Below, piece after piece: positions 30,456-37,437 of a stretch of 37,437 bases of DNA. Location of the stretch: the NCBI GenBank assembly GCA_900544425.1, contig UQUX01000004.1, forward strand, positions 1 through 37,437, read 5' to 3'. The translations under genes and the position numbers were made by a program. The DNA comes from an uncultured Collinsella sp. (GTDB taxonomy: Bacteria; Actinomycetota; Coriobacteriia; Coriobacteriales; Coriobacteriaceae). The notes beneath the pieces are model-generated. The model worked only from the letters and a program-made list of their open reading frames with translations. It searched no databases and was not told where the DNA came from. The number at the start of each line of letters is the position of its first letter. Positions within the stretch are counted from its first letter, which is position 1.

Positions 30456-30992
30456 ATGGGTCTGTTTGATATGTTCAAGAAGAAGGCTGAGCCCGCGGCT
30501 GCCGCTGCTCCGGCCTCCATCTCTGCTTCTGCCGGCGCCGACGTGCTGTGCTCGCCCGTCAAGGGCAAGGTCATCAAGATGGCCGACGTGCCCGATCCCG
30601 TCTTTGGTGGCGAGGTTCTGGGCAAGGGCTGTGCCGTGTGGCCCGAGGACGATCTGGTCTACGCTCCCTGCGACGGTAAGGTGACCGTCACCATGGGTCA
30701 CGCCGTGGGTCTGCAGTCCGATAGCGGCATCGAGGTTCTGGTGCACGTTGGCGTCGATACCGTCAACATGAACGGTGATGGCTTCGAGGGCTTCGTCAAG
30801 GCCGACGACGTCGTGAAGGCCGGCCAGCCCATACTCAAGATCGACCGCGCCAAGATCGCCGCTGCTGGTTATAAGGACTGCGTCGTGGTGGCCGTGTCCA
30901 ACACCGCCGAGTTTGCCGACGTCGAGCTCACCGTTGAGGCAGAGTCCGCCGTCGCCGCCGGTGACGCCATCGTTAAGGTTGTCCGCAAGTAA
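30456..30992 (+). CDS. crr: Stand-alone PTS glucose-type EIIA
   Basis: A 178-residue soluble EIIA of the glucose family, which passes phosphate from HPr to EIIB domains. After a short head and an Ala-rich linker (residues 1-30), the domain reads VLCSPVKGKVIKMADVPDPVFGGEVLGKGCAVWP, with the two key histidines in TMGHAVGLQSDSGIEVLVHVGVDTV (the second, in LVHVG, is the phosphorylated one). The Ala-rich N-terminal extension is longer than in E. coli Crr (169 residues). Both EIIBC permeases in the window lack EIIA, so this protein is their likely partner, and it may also signal sugar status. It is monocistronic, with its own promoter and terminator. A GAGGAG sequence precedes the start. Confidence 0.93.
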   Translation: MGLFDMFKKKAEPAAAAAPASISASAGADVLCSPVKGKVIKMADVPDPVFGGEVLGKGCAVWPEDDLVYAPCDGKVTVTMGHAVGLQSDSGIEVLVHVGVDTVNMNGDGFEGFVKADDVVKAGQPILKIDRAKIAAAGYKDCVVVAVSNTAEFADVELTVEAESAVAAGDAIVKVVRK

Positions 30993-31018
30993 TCTGCGGC
31001 ATCCAAAGGATGTGCAAG

Positions 31019-31047
31019 GGTGGTCGGGTTTTCCGGCCACCTTTTTT
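31019..31047 (+). terminator. Terminator of the EIIA gene
   Basis: GGTGGTCGG and CCGGCCACC form a 9-bp stem with one G-T pair, then six T. Confidence 0.9.
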
Positions 31048-31228
31048 ATTGCACCGTGGGGAAGCGTTTTATTGCGCGTTGGGCGGGCTTGCAAACCGTT
31101 CGGACGCTAAAACGAACCGACCGCGCCTTCGCGTTGCCGAGGGTGTTCATAAGTGGATAGTATGGGCTTACTTATTACAACGTGTGCCGCGTCCGGGAAG
31201 CGCGGTGCCGCTCATTGGGAGGAACAAC

Positions 31229-31786
31229 ATGAAAAAGAAGCTGCTGCTTGTGCCCCTCATGGCCGTCTTGGTTGCATGCGTGGTCGTGCTTTCCGGCTGT
31301 GGAGGTCCTTCGGTTGAGGAGCTCATCACCGAGGATCTTACGACGCAGTTTGACGAGGTCAAGAACGGTGGCGACGACTTCCTCTCTGGTCTGGAGGAGG
31401 CTTCGGGCGACGAGTTCGAGCAGCTGGGTATCGATCCCAAGGAGTATGCCAAGACCTATCTCGAGGGCTTTGACTACAAGATCGGCGACGTGACGGTCGA
31501 CGAAGACAAGGGTGTCGCGACCGCCGAGGTCTCTATCACATGCAAGTCTATGAACAAGATCGTCGAGGACTTCTCCACCCAGTATCAGGAGAAGGTCGCT
31601 GCGCTTGACACGGTTCCTTCCGATGACGAGCTGTACAAGATGGCCGGTCAGGTTATGGTCGATGTGACCAAGGCCACCGAGCCCAGGAAGACCACGGTTA
31701 TCTTCAAGTACACCTGCAACGACGACGGCGAGTGGTCTGCCGACGACTCCGTCAACTCCGAGATGATGGATGCAATGCTGAGCTAG
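31229..31786 (+). CDS. Small lipoprotein, DUF5105-like
   Basis: A 185-residue exported lipoprotein: MKKK, hydrophobic core, lipobox LSGC with Cys near residue 23. The mature part is acidic and mostly helical (EELITEDLTTQFDEVKNG, GLEEASGDEFEQLGIDPKEYAKTYLEGFDYKIG), then has beta strands (VTVDEDKGVATAEVSITCKS) and ends with a predicted strand pair (KTTVIFKYTCNDDGEWSA). This pattern resembles DUF5105/DUF4854-type lipoproteins common in gut Actinobacteria and Firmicutes; the function is unknown. GGGAGGAACAAC precedes the ATG. Neighbours give no functional hint. A structured repeat element starts three bases after its stop. Confidence 0.75.
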   Translation: MKKKLLLVPLMAVLVACVVVLSGCGGPSVEELITEDLTTQFDEVKNGGDDFLSGLEEASGDEFEQLGIDPKEYAKTYLEGFDYKIGDVTVDEDKGVATAEVSITCKSMNKIVEDFSTQYQEKVAALDTVPSDDELYKMAGQVMVDVTKATEPRKTTVIFKYTCNDDGEWSADDSVNSEMMDAMLS

Positions 31787-31789
31787 TTC

Positions 31790-31966
31790 GTTGCGGCGTT
31801 TTACCAAACGCCGCAACTGCTCGACGTTGCGCGGGCACCAGAGCGACAACTTGTCATTCAAAGAGGACGGCATGACCAGAAGGTCTATGCCGTCCTCTTT
31901 TCATGCCAATTTGTTCGCTCTGGCGCCCGCTCGCTGGCATTGCTAAAACATCGATGTTACCGTGGT
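31790..31966 (+). repeat. Modular structured element, copy 2
   Basis: Hairpin A: GTTGCGGCGTTT, loop TACC, exact complement (31790-31817); relative to copy 1 an A-T pair has become G-C on both arms. Then TGCTCGACGTTGCGCG. Stem B: 31831-31849 (GCGGGCACCAGAGCG...) with 31911-31930; the sequence differs strongly from copy 1, yet pairing is kept. Central hairpin C: AAAGAGGACGGCAT, invariant GACCAGAAGGTC, ATGCCGTCCTCTTTT (31860-31901). Tail TCGCTGGCATTGC and ACATCGATGT. Confidence 0.75.
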
Positions 31967-31973
31967 CCAAACT

Positions 31974-32027
31974 AGTCGTTGGGGGCGTTCTTGTTTGACC
32001 AGTCGTTTAAGAACGTCTCCGATGACT
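31974..32027 (+). repeat. GGGGACGTTCTT-family hairpin
   Basis: AGTCGTTGGGGGCGTTCTT pairs imperfectly with AAGAACGTCTCCGATGACT. It is the third occurrence of the motif seen at 17225 and 28571, and again directly follows the modular element. Here a second, inverted copy completes a hairpin. Confidence 0.65.
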
Positions 32028-32086
32028 ATTTGAATTGCTAATTTGTGCGGGTTGTGGTTTTGTGACCTGCTGAAATTAAAGATACT

Positions 32087-32098
32087 GTACAACTGTAC
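32087..32098 (+). promoter_or_regulatory. Possible operator before the YhgE/Pip operon
   Basis: GTACA-AC-TGTAC is a perfect inverted repeat, also readable as a direct CTGTAC repeat, a short way upstream of TATATT (32118), a possible -10. Many YhgE/Pip operons have a TetR-type regulator, but none is encoded in the window. Confidence 0.35.
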
Positions 32099-32214
32099 GT
32101 TAATTCGTCTTCGTAGTATATTGCTACCCGCAAAACTCAATACCATTGTGCTCTGAGACGCTAAAGCGCTTACGTACAATGGTTATCGATAGTACGATTC
32201 GATTCAACGACAGG

Positions 32215-34995
32215 ATGGATGGTCCAAGCGTGAGTCTCGGCAGCAAACTATCCAATGCAAAGGTCTCCTTTGCGATATTTAAGCGCGACATTAAGCGACT
32301 GCTTGTGAACCCCGTCGCCTTGGTGGTTACTCTTGGCGTGTGCGTTATTCCCTCGCTGTATGCCTGGTACAACATCGTGGCCAACTGGGATCCGTACGGA
32401 AACACCCAGGGCATCAAGATTGCCATCGCCAACAACGATCGGGGCACCCAAAACGACCTGGTGGGCGAGCTCAACGCGGGCGATCAGGTCGTCGATCAGC
32501 TCAAGGAGAACGATCAGCTGGGCTGGACCTTCGTCGATTCTGCGGCCGATGCCAAAGAGGGCGTCGAGAGCGGTGAGTACTATGCGGCCATCGTAGTCCC
32601 CAAGAACTTCTCGGATAACCTGGTTTCGATGCTCGACGGCAACTACCATCAGCCCAAGCTTACGTACTACGTCAATGAGAAGAAGAGCGCTATTGCGCCC
32701 AAGGTTACCGACACCGGTGCAAACACCATCGAGGAGCAGATCAACTCGGAATTTGTCTCCACGGTGGGCGAGACCGTTGCCAGTATTGCCAAGGATGCCG
32801 GAGTCGATTTAAAGGACAAGGCAACCCAGACTCAGGATTCGTTGGCCGGTTCGGTATCAGAGGCTTCCGATACGTTGGGCGAAGTGCGTGATTCGATTGG
32901 CGACATGAATGCCGCCATCGATAAGACGAGTGGTTCCATTGCCTCGGCAGATGCGGCACTTGCCGGTCTGCAGGGTCAGGCGCCGTCGCTGACGCAGGCG
33001 ATCTCCCAGGGCAATGACCTGCTGGGCGAGGCTCGCGCCACGGCGGGCAACTCTGTCGCCTCGCTCTCCAAGGCGCTCTCGGAAGGCAGCCTTGCGCTCA
33101 CCAAGACGTCAGCCTCCGCAAACGCTGCGATTGGCAAGCTGACGGGCACGGTCGCATCTACGACTACCCGTATCGACAACTCGCTTGAGTCTCTCCAAGC
33201 GACGATCGACCACAATAAGGCCGTTATCGGGCACTTGGAAATTCTCGTCAATGACACGTCGACAGGTTCCAAGGAAATTGACGCGCGCATTGTATCGATC
33301 ATCGATTTGCTCCGCGAGCAGAATGAAAAGCTTCAGAGCATCAAGGACGGTCTGTCTGCGCAGTCGAGCGCCATGGCGAATGACGCTGCGGCTGTCTCGG
33401 GTGCCAGCGACGCTATCAATAATGCAATTCAGACCGGTGCGACCAACCTTGGCCAGGCTCAGACGGACCTGGGTCAAAACGCGCTGCCGAAGGTCTCGAG
33501 CGCACTTGATTCGTTTGCCGCCGTCTCGGGTGATCTGACGGGAATCGTGTCTGGCCTCACGCCTACTATTGCAAGTGCGCGCGGTACACTTTCGCAACTC
33601 AACGCCACGCTCGGTCAGGCCAAGACCACGCTGTCCCAGACCGATGCCTCGCTTGCCAAGGTCCAGGACAAGCTCGCAACCGCCGCCAACGACATCGCGG
33701 CGCTACAGACCTCCGAGTCCATGGGCGAGCTGGCCGGCCTGATGGGCGTCGACGTCGATGATGTTGCAGACTTCATGGCATCTCCGGTCGAGCTGACCTC
33801 AAAGTCAATTTACCCGGTCAAGAGCTTTGGTTCGGGCATTGCCCCGTTCTATACCAATCTGGCGCTGTGGGTGGGCGGCTACGTGCTTATCGCCATCTAC
33901 AAGCTCGAGGTCGACCGCGAAGGCATCGGCAGCTTTACCGCGCGTCAGGGCTACTTTGGCCGCTGGTTGCTCCTGGTGATCCTGGGCGCGTTGCAGGCCA
34001 TCATCGTTACGGTAGGCGATCTGGTGATCGGCGTGCAGTGCGTCAGCCCGCTGCTGTTCGTGCTGGGCGGCATCGCCATCTCGTTCACCTACGTCAATAT
34101 CATCTATGCGCTGTCCACCACGTTTAAGCATATCGGCAAGGCTATCGGCGTCATTCTGGTTATCGTGCAGATCCCGGGTTCGTCGGGCATGTACCCCATC
34201 GAGATGATGCCAGGCTTCTTCCAGTGGCTGCACCCGCTGCTGCCCTTTACCTACGGCATCAATCTGCTGCGCGAGACGGTCGGCGGCATGTATTCGTTCA
34301 ACTACCTGTTTAACCTGTGCATTCTGGGCGTGTTCTTGATCGTGGCGCTCTTTATCGGTCTGCAGCTGCGTCCGCTGCTGCTCAACCTTAACCTGCTCTT
34401 TGATAAACAGCTTTCCACGACCGGTATGATGATTTGCGAGTCCAACGACCTGCCGCGCCAGCGCTACTCGCTGCGCACGGCCATGCGTGTCATGCTCGAT
34501 TCCGATTCGTACCGTCGCGAACTGCTCGATCATGCGGTCGCCTTTGAACATCGCTACCCGTACTACATCAAGGGCGGTTTTGCCGCCGTGGTGGGCGTTC
34601 AGGTCCTGCTCTTTGTCCTGTCGACGGTTCTCGATATCGACAATAACGGCAAGATCATCCTGCTTGTCATTTGGATCATCTCGGTTATTGCCATCTGCGG
34701 CTGGCTTATCAATATCGAATATATCCGCGCGAGCCTCAATACCCAGATGCGCATCTCGGCGCTTTCGGATGAGGACCTGCGTCGCGAGATGCGCGAGCAC
34801 ACGGCCGCCATTCCTGCCGCCCGCCACATGTTTGGCCTCAACGCCAGCGAGCGTGGTGCCAAGGGCGGCGATCAGTCCACGGGCCGCTTGCCGCATATCG
34901 GCTCGCACCATAAATCTCAGGGCAGCGACAGCACAGCCACAAATGATGGAGATACCACCGCGCTTGGCAAGCACTCCAAAGGAGGTGAGGCATAA
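32215..34995 (+). CDS. YhgE/Pip-type membrane protein, first paralogue
   Basis: About 926 residues. A first membrane segment (VALVVTLGVCVIPSLYAWYNI) is followed by the family signature NWDPYGNTQGIKIAIANNDRG, then an extracytoplasmic coiled-coil region of about 450 residues rich in Ser/Thr/Ala/Asp, and a C-terminal ABC-2-like domain with six membrane segments (FYTNLALWVGGYVLIAIYKLE... to LFIGLQLRPLLLNLNLLF). Two extra membrane segments lie near residues 780-845, before a charged tail. The Lactococcus Pip protein is a phage receptor, and relatives such as EsaA belong to type VII secretion; which role applies is unknown. The start is uncertain: TTG 32146, ATG 32179, ATG 32215 and GTG 32230 are in frame, none with a strong ribosome-binding site; alignment with the next gene favours a start near 32215-32230. 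Its stop directly abuts the next ATG. Confidence 0.85.
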   Translation: MDGPSVSLGSKLSNAKVSFAIFKRDIKRLLVNPVALVVTLGVCVIPSLYAWYNIVANWDPYGNTQGIKIAIANNDRGTQNDLVGELNAGDQVVDQLKENDQLGWTFVDSAADAKEGVESGEYYAAIVVPKNFSDNLVSMLDGNYHQPKLTYYVNEKKSAIAPKVTDTGANTIEEQINSEFVSTVGETVASIAKDAGVDLKDKATQTQDSLAGSVSEASDTLGEVRDSIGDMNAAIDKTSGSIASADAALAGLQGQAPSLTQAISQGNDLLGEARATAGNSVASLSKALSEGSLALTKTSASANAAIGKLTGTVASTTTRIDNSLESLQATIDHNKAVIGHLEILVNDTSTGSKEIDARIVSIIDLLREQNEKLQSIKDGLSAQSSAMANDAAAVSGASDAINNAIQTGATNLGQAQTDLGQNALPKVSSALDSFAAVSGDLTGIVSGLTPTIASARGTLSQLNATLGQAKTTLSQTDASLAKVQDKLATAANDIAALQTSESMGELAGLMGVDVDDVADFMASPVELTSKSIYPVKSFGSGIAPFYTNLALWVGGYVLIAIYKLEVDREGIGSFTARQGYFGRWLLLVILGALQAIIVTVGDLVIGVQCVSPLLFVLGGIAISFTYVNIIYALSTTFKHIGKAIGVILVIVQIPGSSGMYPIEMMPGFFQWLHPLLPFTYGINLLRETVGGMYSFNYLFNLCILGVFLIVALFIGLQLRPLLLNLNLLFDKQLSTTGMMICESNDLPRQRYSLRTAMRVMLDSDSYRRELLDHAVAFEHRYPYYIKGGFAAVVGVQVLLFVLSTVLDIDNNGKIILLVIWIISVIAICGWLINIEYIRASLNTQMRISALSDEDLRREMREHTAAIPAARHMFGLNASERGAKGGDQSTGRLPHIGSHHKSQGSDSTATNDGDTTALGKHSKGGEA

Positions 34996-37185
34996 ATGAA
35001 GAACATCCTGCATCTGTTTAGGCGCGATGTCCAAAACGTGTCTCGCTCCGTGATCGGCTTGATTGTCGTGATGGGCCTCATTATCGTGCCGTGTCTGTAC
35101 GCGTGGTTTAACATCGCCGGCAGCTGGGATCCGTACGGCAACACCGGCAATCTTAAGATCGCCGTGGTCAACACCGATGAGGGTTACGAGAGCGATCTGA
35201 TTCCCGTCGAGGTTAACGTGGGCGAAAACGTGACCGCCACCCTACGCGGCAACGAGAGCTTCGATTGGGTTGTGCTTAACGATCGCGAAAAGGCTATCGA
35301 GGGCGTTAAGTCGGGCGCGTACTATGCTGCCGTCGTTATCCCCAAAACGTTTAGCGCTGACATGATGACGCTTTTCTCGACCGACGTGAAACACGCCGAT
35401 ATCGAGTTTTACGAGAACCAGAAGGCCAACGCCATCGCGCAGATCGTGACCGAGAAGGGTTCGAGCGCCGTTCAGAACCAGGTTAACGAATCTTTTACCG
35501 AGACCATTACGAGCATCGGTCTTAAGACGGTGTCCAGCCTGCTCGATTACATGAGCACCGACCAGGTCAGCAACTTTATCGCCAACCTGTCCTCGACGCT
35601 CGGCGATTCGATTGAGGACCTGCAAGACGTTCAGGCTAATGCTTCGTCGCTGGCGGGCATTTTGAGCTCTACGTCCGATTCGTTGACGTCGGCGAGCGGT
35701 ATGCTCCAGCAGACGGGTACGGTCGATGAGTCGACCAAGCGGTTGATGGAGCATGCCAAGAGCGGCATGAGCGATTCCAAAGAAGCGCTGAAGGCCGCCA
35801 ACGACGCCATCAACGCCGCGATTGACGGAAGCGCTGGCTCGTTCGACAACGTGTCCGCCGAGCTTGCGAAGGCATTCGATGCCGCGAATCAGCATGTTGA
35901 CCTTACGGTGTCTCAGCTCAACGATGCCGCGGCGGCGCTCAATACACGTGCCGACGATATCGACGCCACGGCCGACCAGCTCCGCGGCTTTGCCGAGCAG
36001 GTCAGTGACGAAAAGCTCCAGGAGAGCCTCAAGTCTGTGGCAACATCGCTGAACAGGATCGCGGTGGAGTATCGCAACAGCGCCAAGGACCTGACGGCAA
36101 CTGCTAAGTCCCTTTCTGACAGCATGGCAGAGGTCAACAGCACGCGTGCCGAAGTCGACCAGGCCATCGCCGATGCCAAGGCGGGCATTTCGGGCGCCAA
36201 GTCCGACTACGACTCCACGTTCTCGGTCAAGGCAAAGGAGCTCAAGAAGACGGTTTCAGGCATCCTGGACTCGCTGGATGGCATCTCGGGCGACCTGGAT
36301 AGCGCCGTAGGCGGCCTGACCGACGCATCCGGTTCGCTGGCAAAGGGCCTCTCCAAGGCTGCAAAGCTGGTCAACAAGGCTTCTGATCAGCTGGGCGAGG
36401 CGTCGGACAAGATCAGCGCGTTTAAGGACGAGCTCGACGGCGCCTTGATGTCGGATGACCTCGCTACGATCAAGACGATGATCGGCAATGATCCCGAGGG
36501 TCTGGCCGTGTCGCTTTCCGGCCCCGTCGCGCTCGATCGCAAGCCGGTCTATCCGATCCGCAACTACGGTTCGGCCATGGCACCGTTCTACACGATTCTG
36601 TCGCTCTGGGTCGGCTCGATCGTGCTGGCGGCCATGATGAAGGTCTCGGTTGACGACGAACTCATCAATGAGCTGATCCCCGTGCGCTTGCACGAGATCT
36701 ACCTGGGCCGTTACCTGTTCTTTGGCGGTCTGGCCCTGCTGCAGGCAACGCTCGTGTGCGCGGGCGACATCCTGTTCTTTGGCATCCAGTGCGACAACCC
36801 GCTGCAGTTTGTGCTGGCGGGCTGGGTCGCGAGTCTCGTGTTCTCCAATATCGTCTACACGCTTACGGTGTCGTTTGGCGATATCGGCAAGGCGCTCGCC
36901 GTCGTGCTGCTGGTCATGCAGGTCGGCGGTTCGGGCGGCACGTTCCCCATCGAGATGACCGGCCCCGTGTTCCAGGCGATCTATCCGTTCCTGCCGTTTA
37001 CTCACGGCATCAACGCCATGCACGCCGCCATGGCCGGTGCTTATCATATGGAGTACTGGGTTGAGCTGGGTATTCTGGCGAGCTATCTGATTCCGTCGCT
37101 GGCACTGGGCGTCGTCTTCCGCCGCCCGGTCATCAAAGCCAACGACTGGATCATCGAAAAGCTGGAGTCGACAAAGCTAATTTAG
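34996..37185 (+). CDS. YhgE/Pip-type membrane protein, second paralogue
   Basis: A 729-residue paralogue of the preceding product with the same architecture: membrane segment VIGLIVVMGLIIVPCLYAWF, signature SWDPYGNTGNLKIAVVNTDEG, a coiled-coil extracytoplasmic region (residues about 130-490) and a six-span ABC-2-like C-terminal domain starting FYTILSLWVGSIVLAAMMKV and including GGSGGTFPIEM. It lacks the two extra membrane segments and tail of its partner. The ATG starts right after the previous stop, behind GGAGGTGAGGC. The tandem, coupled arrangement suggests the two products form a heteromeric envelope complex, possibly an exporter. No ATPase is encoded next to them within the window. Confidence 0.9.
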   Translation: MKNILHLFRRDVQNVSRSVIGLIVVMGLIIVPCLYAWFNIAGSWDPYGNTGNLKIAVVNTDEGYESDLIPVEVNVGENVTATLRGNESFDWVVLNDREKAIEGVKSGAYYAAVVIPKTFSADMMTLFSTDVKHADIEFYENQKANAIAQIVTEKGSSAVQNQVNESFTETITSIGLKTVSSLLDYMSTDQVSNFIANLSSTLGDSIEDLQDVQANASSLAGILSSTSDSLTSASGMLQQTGTVDESTKRLMEHAKSGMSDSKEALKAANDAINAAIDGSAGSFDNVSAELAKAFDAANQHVDLTVSQLNDAAAALNTRADDIDATADQLRGFAEQVSDEKLQESLKSVATSLNRIAVEYRNSAKDLTATAKSLSDSMAEVNSTRAEVDQAIADAKAGISGAKSDYDSTFSVKAKELKKTVSGILDSLDGISGDLDSAVGGLTDASGSLAKGLSKAAKLVNKASDQLGEASDKISAFKDELDGALMSDDLATIKTMIGNDPEGLAVSLSGPVALDRKPVYPIRNYGSAMAPFYTILSLWVGSIVLAAMMKVSVDDELINELIPVRLHEIYLGRYLFFGGLALLQATLVCAGDILFFGIQCDNPLQFVLAGWVASLVFSNIVYTLTVSFGDIGKALAVVLLVMQVGGSGGTFPIEMTGPVFQAIYPFLPFTHGINAMHAAMAGAYHMEYWVELGILASYLIPSLALGVVFRRPVIKANDWIIEKLESTKLI

Positions 37186-37365
37186 TGCGGCAACGTTAAC
37201 GCTGATGTAGCACTAATGCCAGCGAGCGAGCCGCATTTGCGCCAAGGTGACGTGAAATGAAAGGGCGCTGACCTTCTGGTCGCGCCCTTGAAATTGAACG
37301 TCAGATTGGCGTGAATGCGGCTCGCGCAGCGTCGGCCGGTCCGCCGTTCGGTAGAACGGCGGAAC
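37186..37365 (-). repeat. Modular structured element, copy 3 (inverted)
   Basis: Read on the minus strand: hairpin A CCGCCGTTC, loop TACC, GAACGGCGG (37341-37362), CCGACGCTGCGCG, stem B (37306-37325 with 37226-37245, 18 of 20 paired), stem D (ACGTCA 37298 and TGACGT 37248), central hairpin C with GACCAGAAGGTC (37261-37289) and the tail CTCGCTGGCATT. The tail abuts the stop codon of the second YhgE/Pip gene; hairpin A would follow a minus-strand gene beyond the window. The last 72 bases of the window hold nothing I can recognise. Confidence 0.75.
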
Positions 37366-37437
37366 AAAACGCTTTATTATGCTGGATTGCGATGCAACGC
37401 TGGTTGTTGCTACAGTAGCGGGGCGTACCGGGGGTCC

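Overview
The window is about 37 kb of GC-rich bacterial DNA, roughly 60% GC by eye. It is densely coded, with good ribosome-binding sites (GGAGG-like) and many palindromic intergenic repeats. Gene content points to a gut Coriobacteriia bacterium, most likely Collinsella or a close relative. This is an inference from protein style, PTS-heavy sugar metabolism and the repeat families; no marker gene such as 16S rRNA is present. I see no rRNA, intact tRNA, CRISPR array, insertion sequence or phage.

Layout. (1) 1-1609: end of a ribokinase gene, then a nucleoside hydrolase; nucleoside/ribose salvage. (2) 1700-5782: a LicT/BglG-type beta-glucoside operon with promoter, tandem RAT antiterminator sites, terminator, antiterminator gene, PTS EIIBC and 6-phospho-beta-glucosidase. 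(3) 5860-8446: a LacI regulator, luxS and a DUF4867-like gene. (4) 8700-12615: a three-gene signalling cassette made of a 7TM sensor with a degenerate kinase end, a histidine kinase and a NarL-type response regulator. (5) 12808-17105, minus strand: a DUF4428 zinc-ribbon protein, a zinc-ribbon membrane protein, an SPFH protein with zinc ribbons and a lipoprotein, resembling the YdjG/YdjI envelope-stress group. (6) 17681-20787, minus strand: an mgtA-type Mg2+ P-type ATPase behind a long leader holding a small ORF. (7) 20880-27430: a PTS sugar locus with a TIM-barrel sugar isomerase, EIIBC, a DeoR regulator, a ribulose/allulose-phosphate 3-epimerase, an RpiB-type isomerase and a LacI regulator with three matching operators. 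The gene set recalls the D-allose cassette of Listeria. (8) 27503-31786: pyrE, a Fic protein inside an AT-rich island flanked by a repeated hairpin, a stand-alone glucose-type EIIA and a lipoprotein. (9) 32215-37185: two tandem YhgE/Pip-type membrane proteins.

How the parts fit. Both PTS permeases (2769-4217 and 22072-23448) lack an EIIA domain, and a free-standing EIIA is encoded at 30456-30992, so one EIIA probably serves both. The two sugar loci use different control: RNA antitermination in the first, DeoR plus LacI repressors in the second.

The most unusual signal is non-coding. A modular element of about 180-220 bp occurs three times (28347, 31790, and inverted at 37186), each copy abutting a stop codon. 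It holds two hairpins with invariant loops (TACC and CCAGAAGG) and a long outer stem whose sequence differs between copies while base pairing is kept. I regard it as the best candidate for an undescribed structured element.
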